A DNA stretch of 64,000 bases, from contig CM022670.1 of NCBI GenBank assembly GCA_012295275.1, positions 18,730,698-18,794,697 of the forward strand, written 5' to 3'. This document shows, piece after piece, positions 13,189-27,500 of the stretch; the stretch's first letter is position 1; every line of letters begins with the position of its first letter. The position numbers were made by a program, and so were the translations under genes. The DNA is from Chrysomallon squamiferum (taxonomy: Eukaryota > Mollusca > Gastropoda > Neomphalida > Peltospiridae). The notes under the pieces are model-generated. The model was not told the DNA's origin. It saw only the letters and a program-made list of their open reading frames with translations, and made no database searches.

Positions 13189-16100
13189 GAAAAACAAATT
13201 TATTTACTTTTTTAAATATTTAATTAATTTTCATTAATTTAATTTTTGTAATTAATTTCTTTTTATCGTATCTTAAATTTTTCTGCTTTCATAAAACCAG
13301 TGTTTTTTTTAAACACTGCAGAATTAAATCTTTCATTAATTAACATTGTTAATTAATTTACTGCTGCCAATTAAGAAGTAACTGATTTATTAATTTGTTT
13401 TTTTATTTAATATTTGCTCATATCAATACTACACACTGTACAGCTGATATTTATTAACTTGAAAATACTCATAAGTTATGAAAACTAATTTTAAAAGAAA
13501 TTTTAAAAGAAATTTATCCTTATCAGTTGCCATGTTGGTATATCATGAGAAATTGATTATTTACATGAAATCATTTTTAATTTCATCAGCCTTTATCAAT
13601 GTATTATATATGTATATAAAAGAGATATAAATATATCTACAGCTAAACTGCAGCTATCAGTGTTAGGTTATTACTTCCCTTGCTCCACTGGTAATATTTA
13701 CTATATCAGTTAGGTATAATAATACAAAATGTCAATTAAAATATTTTATATGATTTATTCATATATATGTTATATATATTCATATAACATGTATCAAAGG
13801 CAGCAGGTTAAATGTTACATATAAATATATCAGAATTAGATTCATTACATTATACTTGTTACTAGTACATTTGCCAGTTTAAAGTTAGTAAGTTAGGTAA
13901 CTGTTCCATAGGTGGCAAAACACAACACACCTGTTATAAGATTACTGAATAATATATATTATAGTAGTTTACAAACCTGTGGGAAATGGAGGAATATCTT
14001 CATCTGCATCATCAATTGCATAGTTGTGTGTTAAAGAAGGCACAGAATTACTAGAACTAGGACCTGCAAAACAACATTATAACACATGACTAATTATGTG
14101 TTTTTACAACATACAAAACTAACAAAAGTTATATGGATAAATAACTTTAATTCTGGAAAGTTAAATAAAAGGATTCTGTATGAAATTATCTAAAGCAGAT
14201 TATCAGCGTAACTTTATATATTCAGAAATGTGTATTTATCATGACTGATTTTATTTAAAGTTATATAAATATAATATACAGATTTGTGTGTGTATGAACA
14301 TTTGTGGGTTTTTTTTATTTTTGTGTATGTATATGTTTATGTGACATATATGTTTATATGTGACATCCCCAAAAATAAACACAAATCAAATTTAAGACAA
14401 ATTTCATCATTTCCAACCCAGTTAACCATAGCAGTATTTCAACTTTAAACAAAATATTAATACAAATGAGTTCGTAAACACTTACACACACCCAGATTAT
14501 CTTTAAACAGCATCTGTCTTAGTACAGTGATTCCAGGGTTTGTCATTATAGGGAAGTTGCATATGTTTTCAATAGCATGCCAGCGAAGTAAACGTTCTTG
14601 CAGGTCTTGTTTAACCTCCTCTAGAGCAGCCCTAATAAATATGGTTAGTTTTAAATTATAACATTTGTCATGTGAATAAACATATATATATTTTAAAAAT
14701 AAGGGAAGAAAGGAAAGAGAAAACTAGAAAGAACAAAGAACAGATGAGGTGAAGAAACTAGATTCAAATAGAAAGAAACACAGAGAGAGAAGGGTAACAG
14801 AAGGGCTATATAAAAAAATATAAAAAATTATTTTGTTCAATATTATAGATAGATTAAAAACACAACATGGAAATTAAAAAATCTCACTTTTTAGAAGTAA
14901 CCACACACACACAAGAAAAAAAAACAGTTTATAATAATTGTCACTGACTGCAATATTAAATTGACTCAAATATCTCAATATCTAAATACATATATACACA
15001 TATACAGATAGACACACCCAGACATACATGGTGCATCACCTACGCACATTTTAATAGCCACTGTTACCAATTCAGAAATAATCACAAAGGAGTACATATG
15101 ATAACAATGTATTTATGGCCCCCAATAAACCCCAAAAATTAAAGGCACTACTGAAAATATATTATAAATATTTAATTTATTATTATTATTTTTTTAATGA
15201 CAGTATTATAAATATGGTACTATTTGATGTTAAACTTTGTTCAAGTTTTTAGCCATTTTTGTAACTTTCAAAGCATCAGAAATATATCAGAGTAGTTGTG
15301 GTCAGTCCTTTTTTTCAAATGCAATACAGTGTTAAGATCACTACACTGCAAAAATAAAGACTGACCACTAATGCACTTGTAACGAAATCTAAATAAAATG
15401 ATCATTTTCAACAAAAGGATGTTGTGTCAGTCATTATTATTAATAATTTTAAATTTAGTTCTGCACAATATGGTCAGTTTAGGGGAAATAATGTCAGCAA
15501 ACTGTTTAGCAATCCTGTAACAAGTCTGAACAAGTTATATAGTTACCTAGTAAGCTGCTGTTAAAACTAGAAAATCAACTTTATGACGTAACTAATATGC
15601 CTTTCATGAATATTACAATTAATGCACATATTATATTCCATTTTTGTGTTTGTTTTTTTTTCTGTTAAAAGTTATTTATTGTCTGCTAAAAACAAAACTC
15701 AGCTGAAAATGTCACTGAATGACACAACTTGTACAGACAAAATTACTTTATTATATAAATATTATTTTCTTTATTTGAAAACAAGTATTTCAGTACAGGT
15801 AGAACAATTTCTTGAATTACACTGTAGTGAAAATAGTTTGCAAATAAATAAGGCTTTTAAAAAAATATATATATATCTAGGTCTCCCATTTAAGGCCTCA
15901 AAAAATAGCATATTCCTGACTATGAGACATAAATTTAGTAAAATGTATACCATATGTTGACATTTATTTGAGGGCAAAACACTATATTTACACCTTAGAA
16001 ATAATGGGTGACTAAAAAGTCATTCAGTGTTTTTTTTTTAAAGTTTTATAACTTCATAATATCTAGAGGATTTAGATTTTAAACGAGTTAGGTGTGATTC

Positions 16101-19100
16101 TTTACATCGACTATCTTTTACAAAAATCACCCAATTTTGAAACAAATTTTGTTTGCTAATAATAAAGTAAAACAATATGTTCTTGATGTTTAAACATAAA
16201 TAACAATATTCATTTCTTTTCGCTTTATTCACTTTGTGATACAAATTATTATATTAAAGGCCCATTGTCTGATGAAAGTATGTAAGATGTTCCTGACATC
16301 TACAACAATTCTTCTCAATCTGATATCTTTACCTGTTCAGTATATTGATTAAATTGTCTGAGTAATTATTAATAAAGGTTGTTGAGATATCTTGAGGAAC
16401 ATATGTCATTTAAAAGAGAAGACAGCTATTAACAACTGGTTCTTAATGCTATTTCTGTTGACACTTGTTTCATTTTAATCTGATAATGATCAAAAACAAT
16501 AAATACTAGTGACTTTTAAATTCTCAGCCGATTATATTACAGTATTTATCTATTGACTAAATTTAAAAAGTTAATAGTATAAACATTACATTTGAATATT
16601 TTAGTCCCAACTAGAGAATTTTTAAAAATAATTTTCATTTCTATTTCATTCCAAGACTATTATGTCCCCGACACAAAAAGAAACTGCAGTAGCATAAAGG
16701 TAAGGACATGGGTACAAAAAGAATGTGAAAAGTATACAATACGTTTTCGAACTGGGATGGCAGACACTCACCGAGCATGCAGAATCCATTTGTCAACATC
16801 ATCTAATGAGCTACTGTGAGCCATTCTCAGAGATCCGAAGAAAGCTCGGTTTCTCTTCCTAATTTTATCACACTGTAAACAACAAACACATGCTGGTTAG
16901 GTTTGTACATCATGCAAGCAACATATCACAAGCTGCATAAGACTTACAACAAATTGTGTTAAGATATTACAGATAACCTAGATGTATTTGATATGTGTCA
17001 TGTCAGTTTAAATAAACATAATTTGCTTTCCATTACACATGAGACATGATAGATTATTTATATGATATTAAGTCAATCATTATAAAACATGTGAAATGTT
17101 TGATTAAACTGACATATTATCCATTTCTGAGATATAATCACTACCACTGAAATGGAACACTTTATGACTGAGATGAAGGTTTTAATTTATATTAATTTTC
17201 AAAATTAAGAATTTGGTTACGTTTCTACTAAGCACTACAAATATCCAGTATATATCCTTAAGATAAATAAAATTCTTCCCCAAATTTAGGCTAGAAAATG
17301 TAGAATTGTTAAAGAAATAGATAATGTATTTAAAATAATAATCTATACTGATGACTGTAGATTAATGTAGAGGTACTAGATGGTCTATATTAACTTGATA
17401 GCCAAGTTCTGCTATAGGATCGTCAGGAATATTACAAAGTAAAACTATTACTCAGTGTATAGATATAATAAAGTTTTCAAATAAATATTATTTGACAAGA
17501 TATGTTACTATTTATTTAATCGTTAACAATGAAATGTGCTTCATATAATATATATTGTATTTGTTTATTTATCAAGATACAATATGTTTATACAGTGTTT
17601 GTTTTTATACTACATATAAATATATTTTGTTTATTTATCACTATACAGTACATATATATATACACAAGTATAGTGTTCGTTTGTATGTCACTATACCATA
17701 TATAAATATATTTAGTGTGTATTTGTTAATGTACAATATACACATACCAATATATTGTGATTGTTTATCTTTCTATGCATGCACACAAACAAAACAAAAT
17801 GTAATTACAAACATCTATGTACACATAACTGTTTTTGATTAAAATCTTAATTCAATAGCATGCATTATCATTTATCCTGTTTAAATTAAATATTCCTTGC
17901 TGCCATTTAATTAAATTTGTGCACCCACACATAAATATGCAACAGATCAAATAGGATAATCAAACGTGTTCATACACACAGGCACACAGACACACACACA
18001 TATAACTACATCTACATCAAAACACTTCATATACAAAATTTATTGTTGAACGTATCAGTAATTATGGTATGTTAAATAAATACTACATATATATATGTGG
18101 AGCTTATGTGAGAGAAGATGAATGTGCCTGTTGAATTATAAATAAATAAAAAACGAAATCATATAAACAGAAAAAAATATTTGAAAAAACAAAACAAAAC
18201 AAACCCAAAACAAATTATAAATTATATTTCCTAATATTTCCTAATACTTTTTGTATTACATAATATTCTCTGATATACTGTTCTGACATTTTATGGAATA
18301 TACTCAGTTTGTGACCATTTTTCATAAATTAAAAAATAATAATAAACAATGAAAACAAGAACAAATACAGTAATTCAGCCCGGTTATTATTTTCAAAAGT
18401 GTTTGCTATCAGTCAGTTCTAAAACAATAATACTACTTTTAATGTTTATAGATAAATGAATATTTTTTTTAGTATAGTAAAGCATTATTATTACAAAAAA
18501 GAATGTTTATACTTAATCTTAACATTTGTTATAAAATCAGATTTGTTGTCCCTGTCATTTCCCTCCCTGCTTTGTGAATGAGAAAAAAAAAACACATTTA
18601 AAAATAAGGCTGGAATGCATTTATGTTTAAGTAAAAATAATACATATATTCGTAACTGCACAATAAAAGTTGTTTTTTGTGATGATGATGACTATAGTAA
18701 TAATACTGATAGTAGTAGTAAAAGAAGTTGCAATGACATTACCGGTATTAGTAATATTATTAGTTAATAACCAATACACATAAGCCACTGTAGCAAAATG
18801 AATGATACGGGGTGGATAATTTAATCGGTTACCATGTTTTTCTCAACTGCTGCAATAAACTGCAATGACTATATAATATATGCAATGTATATAATAAATA
18901 AATAAAAATTAATCAGTCAGTAAGCACATGAGTACTCACTTCCTCTTTGGCAGTGTCCATCTGTTTCTCTGCTGCCTTCCTCTTCTGCAGGTAGTGGTTG
19001 TGCTCCACTTCATGGGTCAACTGTAGCCAGGCCTGGAGTTCACTGGGTATTGTCCAGTTGTGTTGGTTCTCCAGCTGTTTCTCTGTTCTCTTCAATGTGG

Positions 19101-22100
19101 CTCGAAGTTGTGCTAGTTCTTCTTCTGCCACTCTCAAACTGTTCACCTGACCATCTTTTGTTTGAGCCTAAATAAAATAAAAAGAACACTTACAATAATA
19201 TAGTATAGCATATGATATTTTTTAACAGACTGACTCAATATTCTTTGCACTAGATGTCAATAAGAATTGCACTGAGAAAAAATATGTGTGCTAATTGAAT
19301 GCACTTAGAATGACATACATGACTGTTGCACCCTTTTTATTTTCACAGTCTTGACTGATATTTCATCAGTCATATACAATTAAAATTATATAAATGACAG
19401 TACTGCATACTCCAGTCTTGATGTTTCAAAGACTGTAAACACACAATTGTGCAACATTTTCATCTAAAGGAAGGACGGATGTATTTTATTTAACGATTTA
19501 CTCACAACCTGGGTAAGAAAGGCTGTGATATGTACTACCTTGCTATAAAACAATAAATATTTTCCAATGACATCAACAGTTATTTCAAAAACATTATAAA
19601 ATAAAATAGATGCCAGTTACACTGTATTTTAGAAATCTGCATAACTGTTATAGTTGCAATTTTATTTTTTAATCTGTTTTCTTTCTTCTTTTTTTTTTCT
19701 CTCACTTCTGATATTTTTTCTATTTCAATTTAATGTTTTATGCCTTGCAATAACCTTCTTTTTATAGGGATCATTATCTGACTGAAACAAGAAAGTGTCT
19801 TCAAAGGCATGATTGAAAAAAGATATGACTTATTGTATGAATGAATGAATATTTGTTTAACAATACACCAACACAATCCAGTGTTGATTTAAATCAGATT
19901 TCTTAAAAATATTATTTTATTATATTATCTATTTCTATTGTCTAAGTATGTGATAAATAATAATAATAATAATAATAACAATGTTAAAAAAAAAAGATTT
20001 TGAACACTTTATATTTATTCCAACTTTGTTTTCTTTTGATTAAATTACAATACTGGAGAGAAAAAAAAAAGAATATTTATAATAATAATAATAATTTAAT
20101 ATGCCACTAAAACAACAGTAGTCACCCATTTGCTGTCCATATGTTCTGATGTCCCACTATCTACAGCTTTGAACTCCATGGATGGAGACAACTGCCTTTG
20201 TTCTGCCATTTCCAGTCTACATGTAGATAAAATTTACATATTAGTATTACAAATCATTTACAATTTTACATTGGATAAATGTATTTTCAATTACCAGGAA
20301 TGGTTGTTCTTTAATATTATAATCAAAGTTAATGAAGCTTTGCATTCATATTATTAAATATTCAACTAAAATAATACAAAAATAAAAGATTTGTTTAAAA
20401 TAACATTAAAATGAAACATTTATCAATATAAACAAAATAATCATTGGTCTCTTCCAATATTTAGCAGCAAGAGATCTTTTTACCACTAAACAGTGAGCTA
20501 ACCCATGACCTGCCCATGCAAAATGGCAGATATTTACAATATCCATTTTCAGTCTCTGTAAGCTGATAGTCTGAATATCAAATGAGCACAGCATTATTAA
20601 TAAAAACAGCACTTGAATAGTAATACTATTAACCAATTGGGTATAAATGTATAGGGATTTTTTGTTTGTTTATTAAAAATGTAACCACTTGGGTTCAAAG
20701 GGTCAAGTGTTAGAGAGATTAAGTATAATATTACATTGTTTAAAGAGAAATGATACATTTACTAAGCTTTAAGGTTACAGATGATGTTATGATGGGGGGG
20801 CAAAATAAAACATACTGTTCAACATGAGAATGAATAAACCCAAATGCAATAACAATACTCTTGCACAAATGTTCACTGAACTTAAAAATGGATGTTTTAA
20901 AAAAAACAAGAGAAAACCAGCATATAAAAAAATTAAAATTTAATAAGTGAAGGTTATATGGTATTTTATTGATTATCTCAAGCAGTACCAACACTAGTAT
21001 CTTGTTAACATATGACTGAATTAAACAAAGAGAAAAGATGAGGATATGGACTGCTAAGTTACACTGAACTGTACATCAAGGGTTTTACATTGGAGTATGA
21101 ATTATTAAAAATATATATTTTTATTTCATAAAGGTGACTGTGCCAACATGACATGTTTATGTGTTCTATACTGAACAAATTCCCAATATTTTACTTTTAT
21201 TTAAGTTGGAAATGCGAAAAAGATAAATCAGAGATAGATTGTAAAAAAAAAAAGAAAGAATATTAGTAAAGAAGAAATAATTGAAAAGATATGGAAAGAA
21301 GTGGGGAAGGAAAGGAAGGATACACAGAAAGAGAGAAAAGAAGAAGAAGAGAGAAAACAGAAGGCATAAAATATGTGAGATAAAGGACAGGAAGAAAGAG
21401 AAGAAGAGGCAGACAGACACAGAAATTGAGAAAAATTCATACAACTGAAATAAATGATAAGAGATTTTCACACAAACTAACTTTTCCTGAAGTTCTGTTA
21501 AAGCATCTTCAGCTTTCTGCAGGGATTCCAGATCCTTCATCATGCGTTTAATGTGAGTCTGGGAATACTTGTGATGAACATAGGCAAACCAGCACCCACC
21601 AAGAGCAATAACCAGCGATCCCACCAATGCAACATCAGTAAGGTAACCATGTGCTTCTGAAAACAAAATAATCATTCATTTTATTCAGGTAGACCTTAAA
21701 AAAAATATTCATCACTAAGTATTAATTTAGTTTATTTTTGCTATCTTTTACATTTTTATTTATTTATTTATTTATTTATTGTTATTGTTATTGTTATTGT
21801 TATTGTTATTGTTATTATTATTATTCTTTTTATTTTTTATTTTTTATTTTTTTAAATTTTAAACATAAAGAAAGTGCTATTCAATTATTTGTTAATTAAG
21901 ACTGCAAGGAAAAAGTCACCTGATCACATGATTATATTTCACGAAATATCTTCCCTAGTTCATGAATTAGAGCACATGCATTCCAAACTGTACTTATATT
22001 TGACCATTAAACTCAGATTTTTAAAACTAGGAAACCCATTAATAAATTCAAATGCAAATACAAAAACCTACTCTTAATACACGTCAAAACAAATACATGA

Positions 22101-22347
22101 GTTGATGGCTCCCCTGCCTGACAATGTCAAAAGCATAAGGATGCTGTAAACATTTTAAATAATGTATTTAAAACATGTTAAAAGATGAATAAAAAATTTA
22201 ACTCACTTTTGGGTGGTCCAAACAGCACTGTATCCATAGCTTTAAGAGCAAGCTTCTGTCTGTGTATGGAATTTTTTATACCAAGAACATTGACAAAGAA
22301 GCTGCTATTGCTACAAGCCAGTCTGCAAAATAGCATAAAAATTATTT

Positions 22348-22409
<62 letters not shown>

Positions 22410-24555
22410 TCAATCTAAAGATATTTAATCTATAAATAAATAAAAATCAATTACTTTTTTTTTAATACACATATTCTTTGAACAGGCAGAAATTTTAAAA
22501 AAAATTCATATCTTTTATTTTTTTATATAATGGATTACTGAACTGTATATCTTAGAACATATTGTTTTTCTATTTTTTTCATAAAATGTTACCAACAAAA
22601 ATGACAAAAATAAACTGTTTATACAAAAGATGCACTGCTTGACTACTGCATCCTAATCCAAAATGATTATAGTCAGTAAACTGGGTTTAACGATTGTTTT
22701 CTATCATAGTTGTTATCTTATTTTATTACACAACAGAGATTATCAGAATAACAAGCCTATTACACAATAACTGATTTAAAAAAAAAAGAAAAAGACACCT
22801 TAATTCAACTGATGAATTATCAACATATTTAACATTACTTCATCTGATCCAGTATGGTACAACTTTCTCCTAACGCAAGTATGGACAATAGGAATTTGCT
22901 GTATTATTTGGATTTTTACAACAAATAAAAATCACAAGAAACCATTTTCTAGACAGGAAGTTAACATTTTCTGTAAACTCTCCCGAATTTTTTTATCATT
23001 CATCAAATATTAATTAATATTACAGCCAATTAATTAAAAATCTAACATGCTCATGAAAGTTTCTTTTTCATTATTTTTTTTATTAAATTTTATTTACAAC
23101 ACTTAATTTATATTCAAAGAGAACATGAAATTCTGTACAAGGCAAATCCAAGATAATAACAAACTTTGATTATATATAACCTAAATTGATTAATTTGTTG
23201 AGACATCAAAGATATTTCCAAACACTGTCATTTGTAATGTGTTACATCCATTTTAATTACCTGTTTGATACTGCATTCTTTTGCACATAAATAGATACTG
23301 TATTTTCCAGAAAACATTAATTTAAATTAATTGAAAACCAGATACAAGATAAATAAAAATGTGACCAGTTAGCAAACATTAACAAATTTGTAGATTTTAG
23401 ACATTTATAAGTGTCCCTGTCATCACTGATATATGGTATAATTTATGACAACTAATGTTTGTCTAAAGCACCCCAAAAAAAAAAAAAAAAAAAAAAATGT
23501 ATTTATATACATATCTATCTATAGATATATATATATATATAATTTGAGATAAATGAAAACAAGTGAAGTACAAAAAAAATTGAATATAAAGAAAAATATC
23601 ACCTTTGTAAGATTCAGAACCTTTTGTAAATAGAACAAAAGAATTTCTTTACAGTCAGTAATATGTATCAGTGGGGTGGTTTTAATATGAAGTATTTGTT
23701 CTATATTTTAAATTTATTCATAAATGTTTTAAAATTCTTTGTGGGAAATAAATAACAAAGTAGAAAATTTCTTCCAAAAACAGCAATGGAATCAAGAATG
23801 AAAGCGTTGTTTGAGGGATTAAAATGTTGATGTATCTAATTCCCTTCCTCTGTTAATTTTCTGAAACAATGACAATAAAGGGATGAAGAATGAAGAACCA
23901 AATTTAAGACTTTCACCTATCCCCTCACTCTTTCTATCTTGTCTTCCTCTTTTTTTCTTTGTTATATGCTCAAAAACAACAGATACACACATGCACACAT
24001 GGACACACACACATTCACAAATATTTAATTATTAGAAAGAATCACCATATTATAATCCAGCCCAAGAAAACAATCTTTTTTTTTGTAATTAAATCTGAGA
24101 CAGGAATCATTATTCTAGTAATTAATCTAATTAATCTACAGATGAGTATTAATTCTGTAATAATGAGATACCAATGTGACAAATTCACTATTATTTTTTA
24201 TATATAACCTTCTTTTGTTACAACTTATACTTCAGCTTATAATTTGTCTTTATGAAAAAGGATGGGAAATGTCTCTTTCAAATGCATTTTCTAAAAATGT
24301 ATTTATTTATTTATTACATTCTTTTTTTTATCTTTCTTTTTTTTCAGAAATAAATAATGAAGCTTAATCAATCCATTCACTTACATTCAGAAATGTTCAC
24401 TACCATTTATATGAAAACACAATGAAACATTAATATACCTTGGTAAAGATGTTCCATCAACACCATTTGCCACGAAGACATCGATATATTGTGGTAGTTC
24501 AACATGAATTTCCAACCATTCAAGAACATCATCAACTGTCCAGTTAAATACTGAA

Positions 24556-24587
<32 letters not shown>

Positions 24588-27500
24588 GTTGCTTTTTTTT
24601 AAAATTAGTAATTAATTAAAATAAAGAGAAAGATAATTCAAAGCAAATTTCTGATACATGTTTTGTACTGCAACAAAAATATAGCAATAGAAATCCTGTT
24701 TCTGTAACTTGTTCTTCTTACTGGTTCTGAAAAATAAAAATCTATATATTAATATAAAATTATATTTCTTTAGCATACCCTTAGTCTTGTAGGTCTTCTT
24801 TTTAACAGTCACAATTCCTATTTCCAGCCAAGACTTGAAGACTAGTTATCAAAGGCTGTGGTATATTTTTTTTCAGCCTTTGGAGATGAAGACATATTGC
24901 CTCTTTTCCTGTATTTTTAATTTTCCAAATGTGTTTGACATAAGAAACATTAACATTAAAATGTTCTGAAATGTTATTAAAGATTTATTCATTGTTTTTG
25001 GGGGGTTATGGGTTCATTTTTTTTTTTTTTTTTTTTTTTCCCCTTCTTTGTATTATTGTTTTGTTGTTATTTAAATACCAAATTATAAAAGTATTCCTTA
25101 TGCTGCTGTGTACTTAAACAGTTATTCACTGCATCTCTGTTACATAAACATTTTTAATTTAAAACAGTCTCATATTATTAGTTTTCTATTTATAAAGATT
25201 GTCTACTAATTTACTTCTCGAAACACTGTTAATATACTGATAAATTGTATCATAAATTTTATTATTGACTATTATTCCCAAGACTATTTATTACAGTGTA
25301 AAATGAATAATGAAATTATTTTAACATACAGAGCCAATGTTTTTCATCTAAAATTTTTAAATTATTGTCTTTTCTCAATGAAAGAAGTTGCTTCTGTCCT
25401 GACTGTTCTGTGTGGAAGACATATCTAGATGTATGTGTGTATGTTATGTGTTTGAATGTGTATTTGCATATATTTTTCTCATATACATACATTCAGAGAC
25501 ACCAACATTACTATATACTGCTATACTAAACATGCATGCTCAGTCTCTGTACTCAGCTTTATATATACACAGAGACATGTACAAAACTGACAGATGTTAA
25601 ATCATAATCAGACTAGTGTAAACATCAGAACATAGGAAAAGTCTTAGGAAGAACATGCTGACTGAAAAGTTCTGGACAAGCTGTTATATAATGGAAATGT
25701 CATTATTCAGGAAAAATAATTTATAAGACTTTTAACTACAAGTTAATCCTTTTTCATTAATCCCCTGTGTTGAATAAATTTTTCTACTTAACCCACAACT
25801 CACTGATTAATCAATAACAAACATGTTTGTATTTAGTATATGTTATTATTTTGACTAAAACTCATACTAATTTTAAAAGAAAATAATAAATCTGCTTTGA
25901 CATAACTCAGTCAGGTCTTGTCAACAACACATTATATGTGCTAAGTGACATGTATGTATAGATAATACATACTGATATGAAATTATAATGAAAAATAATA
26001 AACAGTAAACGAAACACAAAATAAAAACCATGTCAGTAAAAACAACATCTGAAAAACAAAGTAAAAAAGAAAAATATTCTAATTTCATTCGGATTCATTA
26101 TTAATTTCACTGTTAATTGTCAAAAACATAGTTTTTATACCATGGTAGTATTAGAAACAAATTGAAGAATACTACTAATAATAACAACAACAACACTCTT
26201 CTATGAACTTCTGTAACTAAATAGCTAAACAGCTCTAAGGAATTATTTACATGTATTTCCCACTGATAGGAAAATGTAAAAAGGGCCACTTTCTTTGATG
26301 TCACAGTCACAGAGTGTGGGCTGTAACAAGAAATAGCCCATGACTACATTAAAGAAGATTGATCTTGAGACCTGTTATATATTAAAAAAGTCCTAAAGGA
26401 AGATTGGTCGTGTGCCATTTATGTATAATTATCTAATACTCTACTCCTTGATCATCCTACAATATACCAATACAATACAATGTACTGAATGACATTACTT
26501 AACACAAAACACCCCCAAAAACTACAAATAAATAAATGAAAAAACAAAACAAGGTAGGATGGGCAGGATATCACTTCCATTCTTGCTGGGGGGGGGAGGT
26601 TTTTTTTTCTGTTCTCATCTTTTCTTCTTCTTCTTTTATTTTATTTTTTTTATTTATTTTTTTTATTTTTTGTAGTTAAAAGTATAGATTAACATGAACT
26701 TTAACATTTGATCATAGTCATGTGAATTTTATTTACTGTGAGGCAGATTTGAAAGAAACTAATAAGTGTTATTGATACACTGGGTGTACTTTTTCACTGT
26801 ATCGTGTTTCTTTATTTTGTAACCAGAAAGAAGAAATGAAAAAAGAATCCATCTTAGTCAAATATATTACATTCTGTTTTTATTCACTTATTGTACTCTT
26901 GAAGATTTTATGATGTACCAGCACAGGCAGATATAAACTGTTGCCAAATTTTACAAAAACTTTGTATTATATTTCAATCAGAACAAAGGTAATCTGCTGT
27001 GCTTTGTGTTAAATCATTGGTTTTGTCCATATGTATCATAATTCTGTCAAATAATACAGGTTCAAAGTATAATTATGTTTAATTATCTAAATGTGCTTCA
27101 CAACAGCTTGCTCTGATTAGCACGTTAATTATTTTCCATTCCATTCCATAAATTAAGTTCTTTATTTATTTTTTATTATTTGGAGGGGGGGAAAGATTTG
27201 GTTGTATTTTAAATATTTTTTTTAAATTTTAGCATAATAAAGTGTTGTTGATATTTACCAATTCTGTGATATACCTGTTTAGTACTTAAGCAAAAGTTAA
27301 CTGGTGTAACAGAATCTCTGTAGTTATGTATTGTATATCATTCTAAACAAACAATGTCAACTGCTGTAAAGTGTTTTACATTAATGGTCATCCTACTGGT
27401 GGTATGTAGTAAAAACATTCAAGCTTGGTTAAATAGATCCAGGTTGGTTAAACTTGACCGTGTTGTTTGACCCTGTTGTTAGTATAAACAAAAACCAAGA

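Noticed and set aside
15622-15960. 112-codon plus-strand frame inside STIM intron 9
   Set aside because: No coding-like composition, overlapped by a minus-strand frame, and no family resemblance.
21166-21481. Long C-terminal extension after the STIM transmembrane exon
   Set aside because: Intron read-through past GTTAGT into GAAA/TTTC-rich sequence; the next STIM exon joins in phase from 20216.
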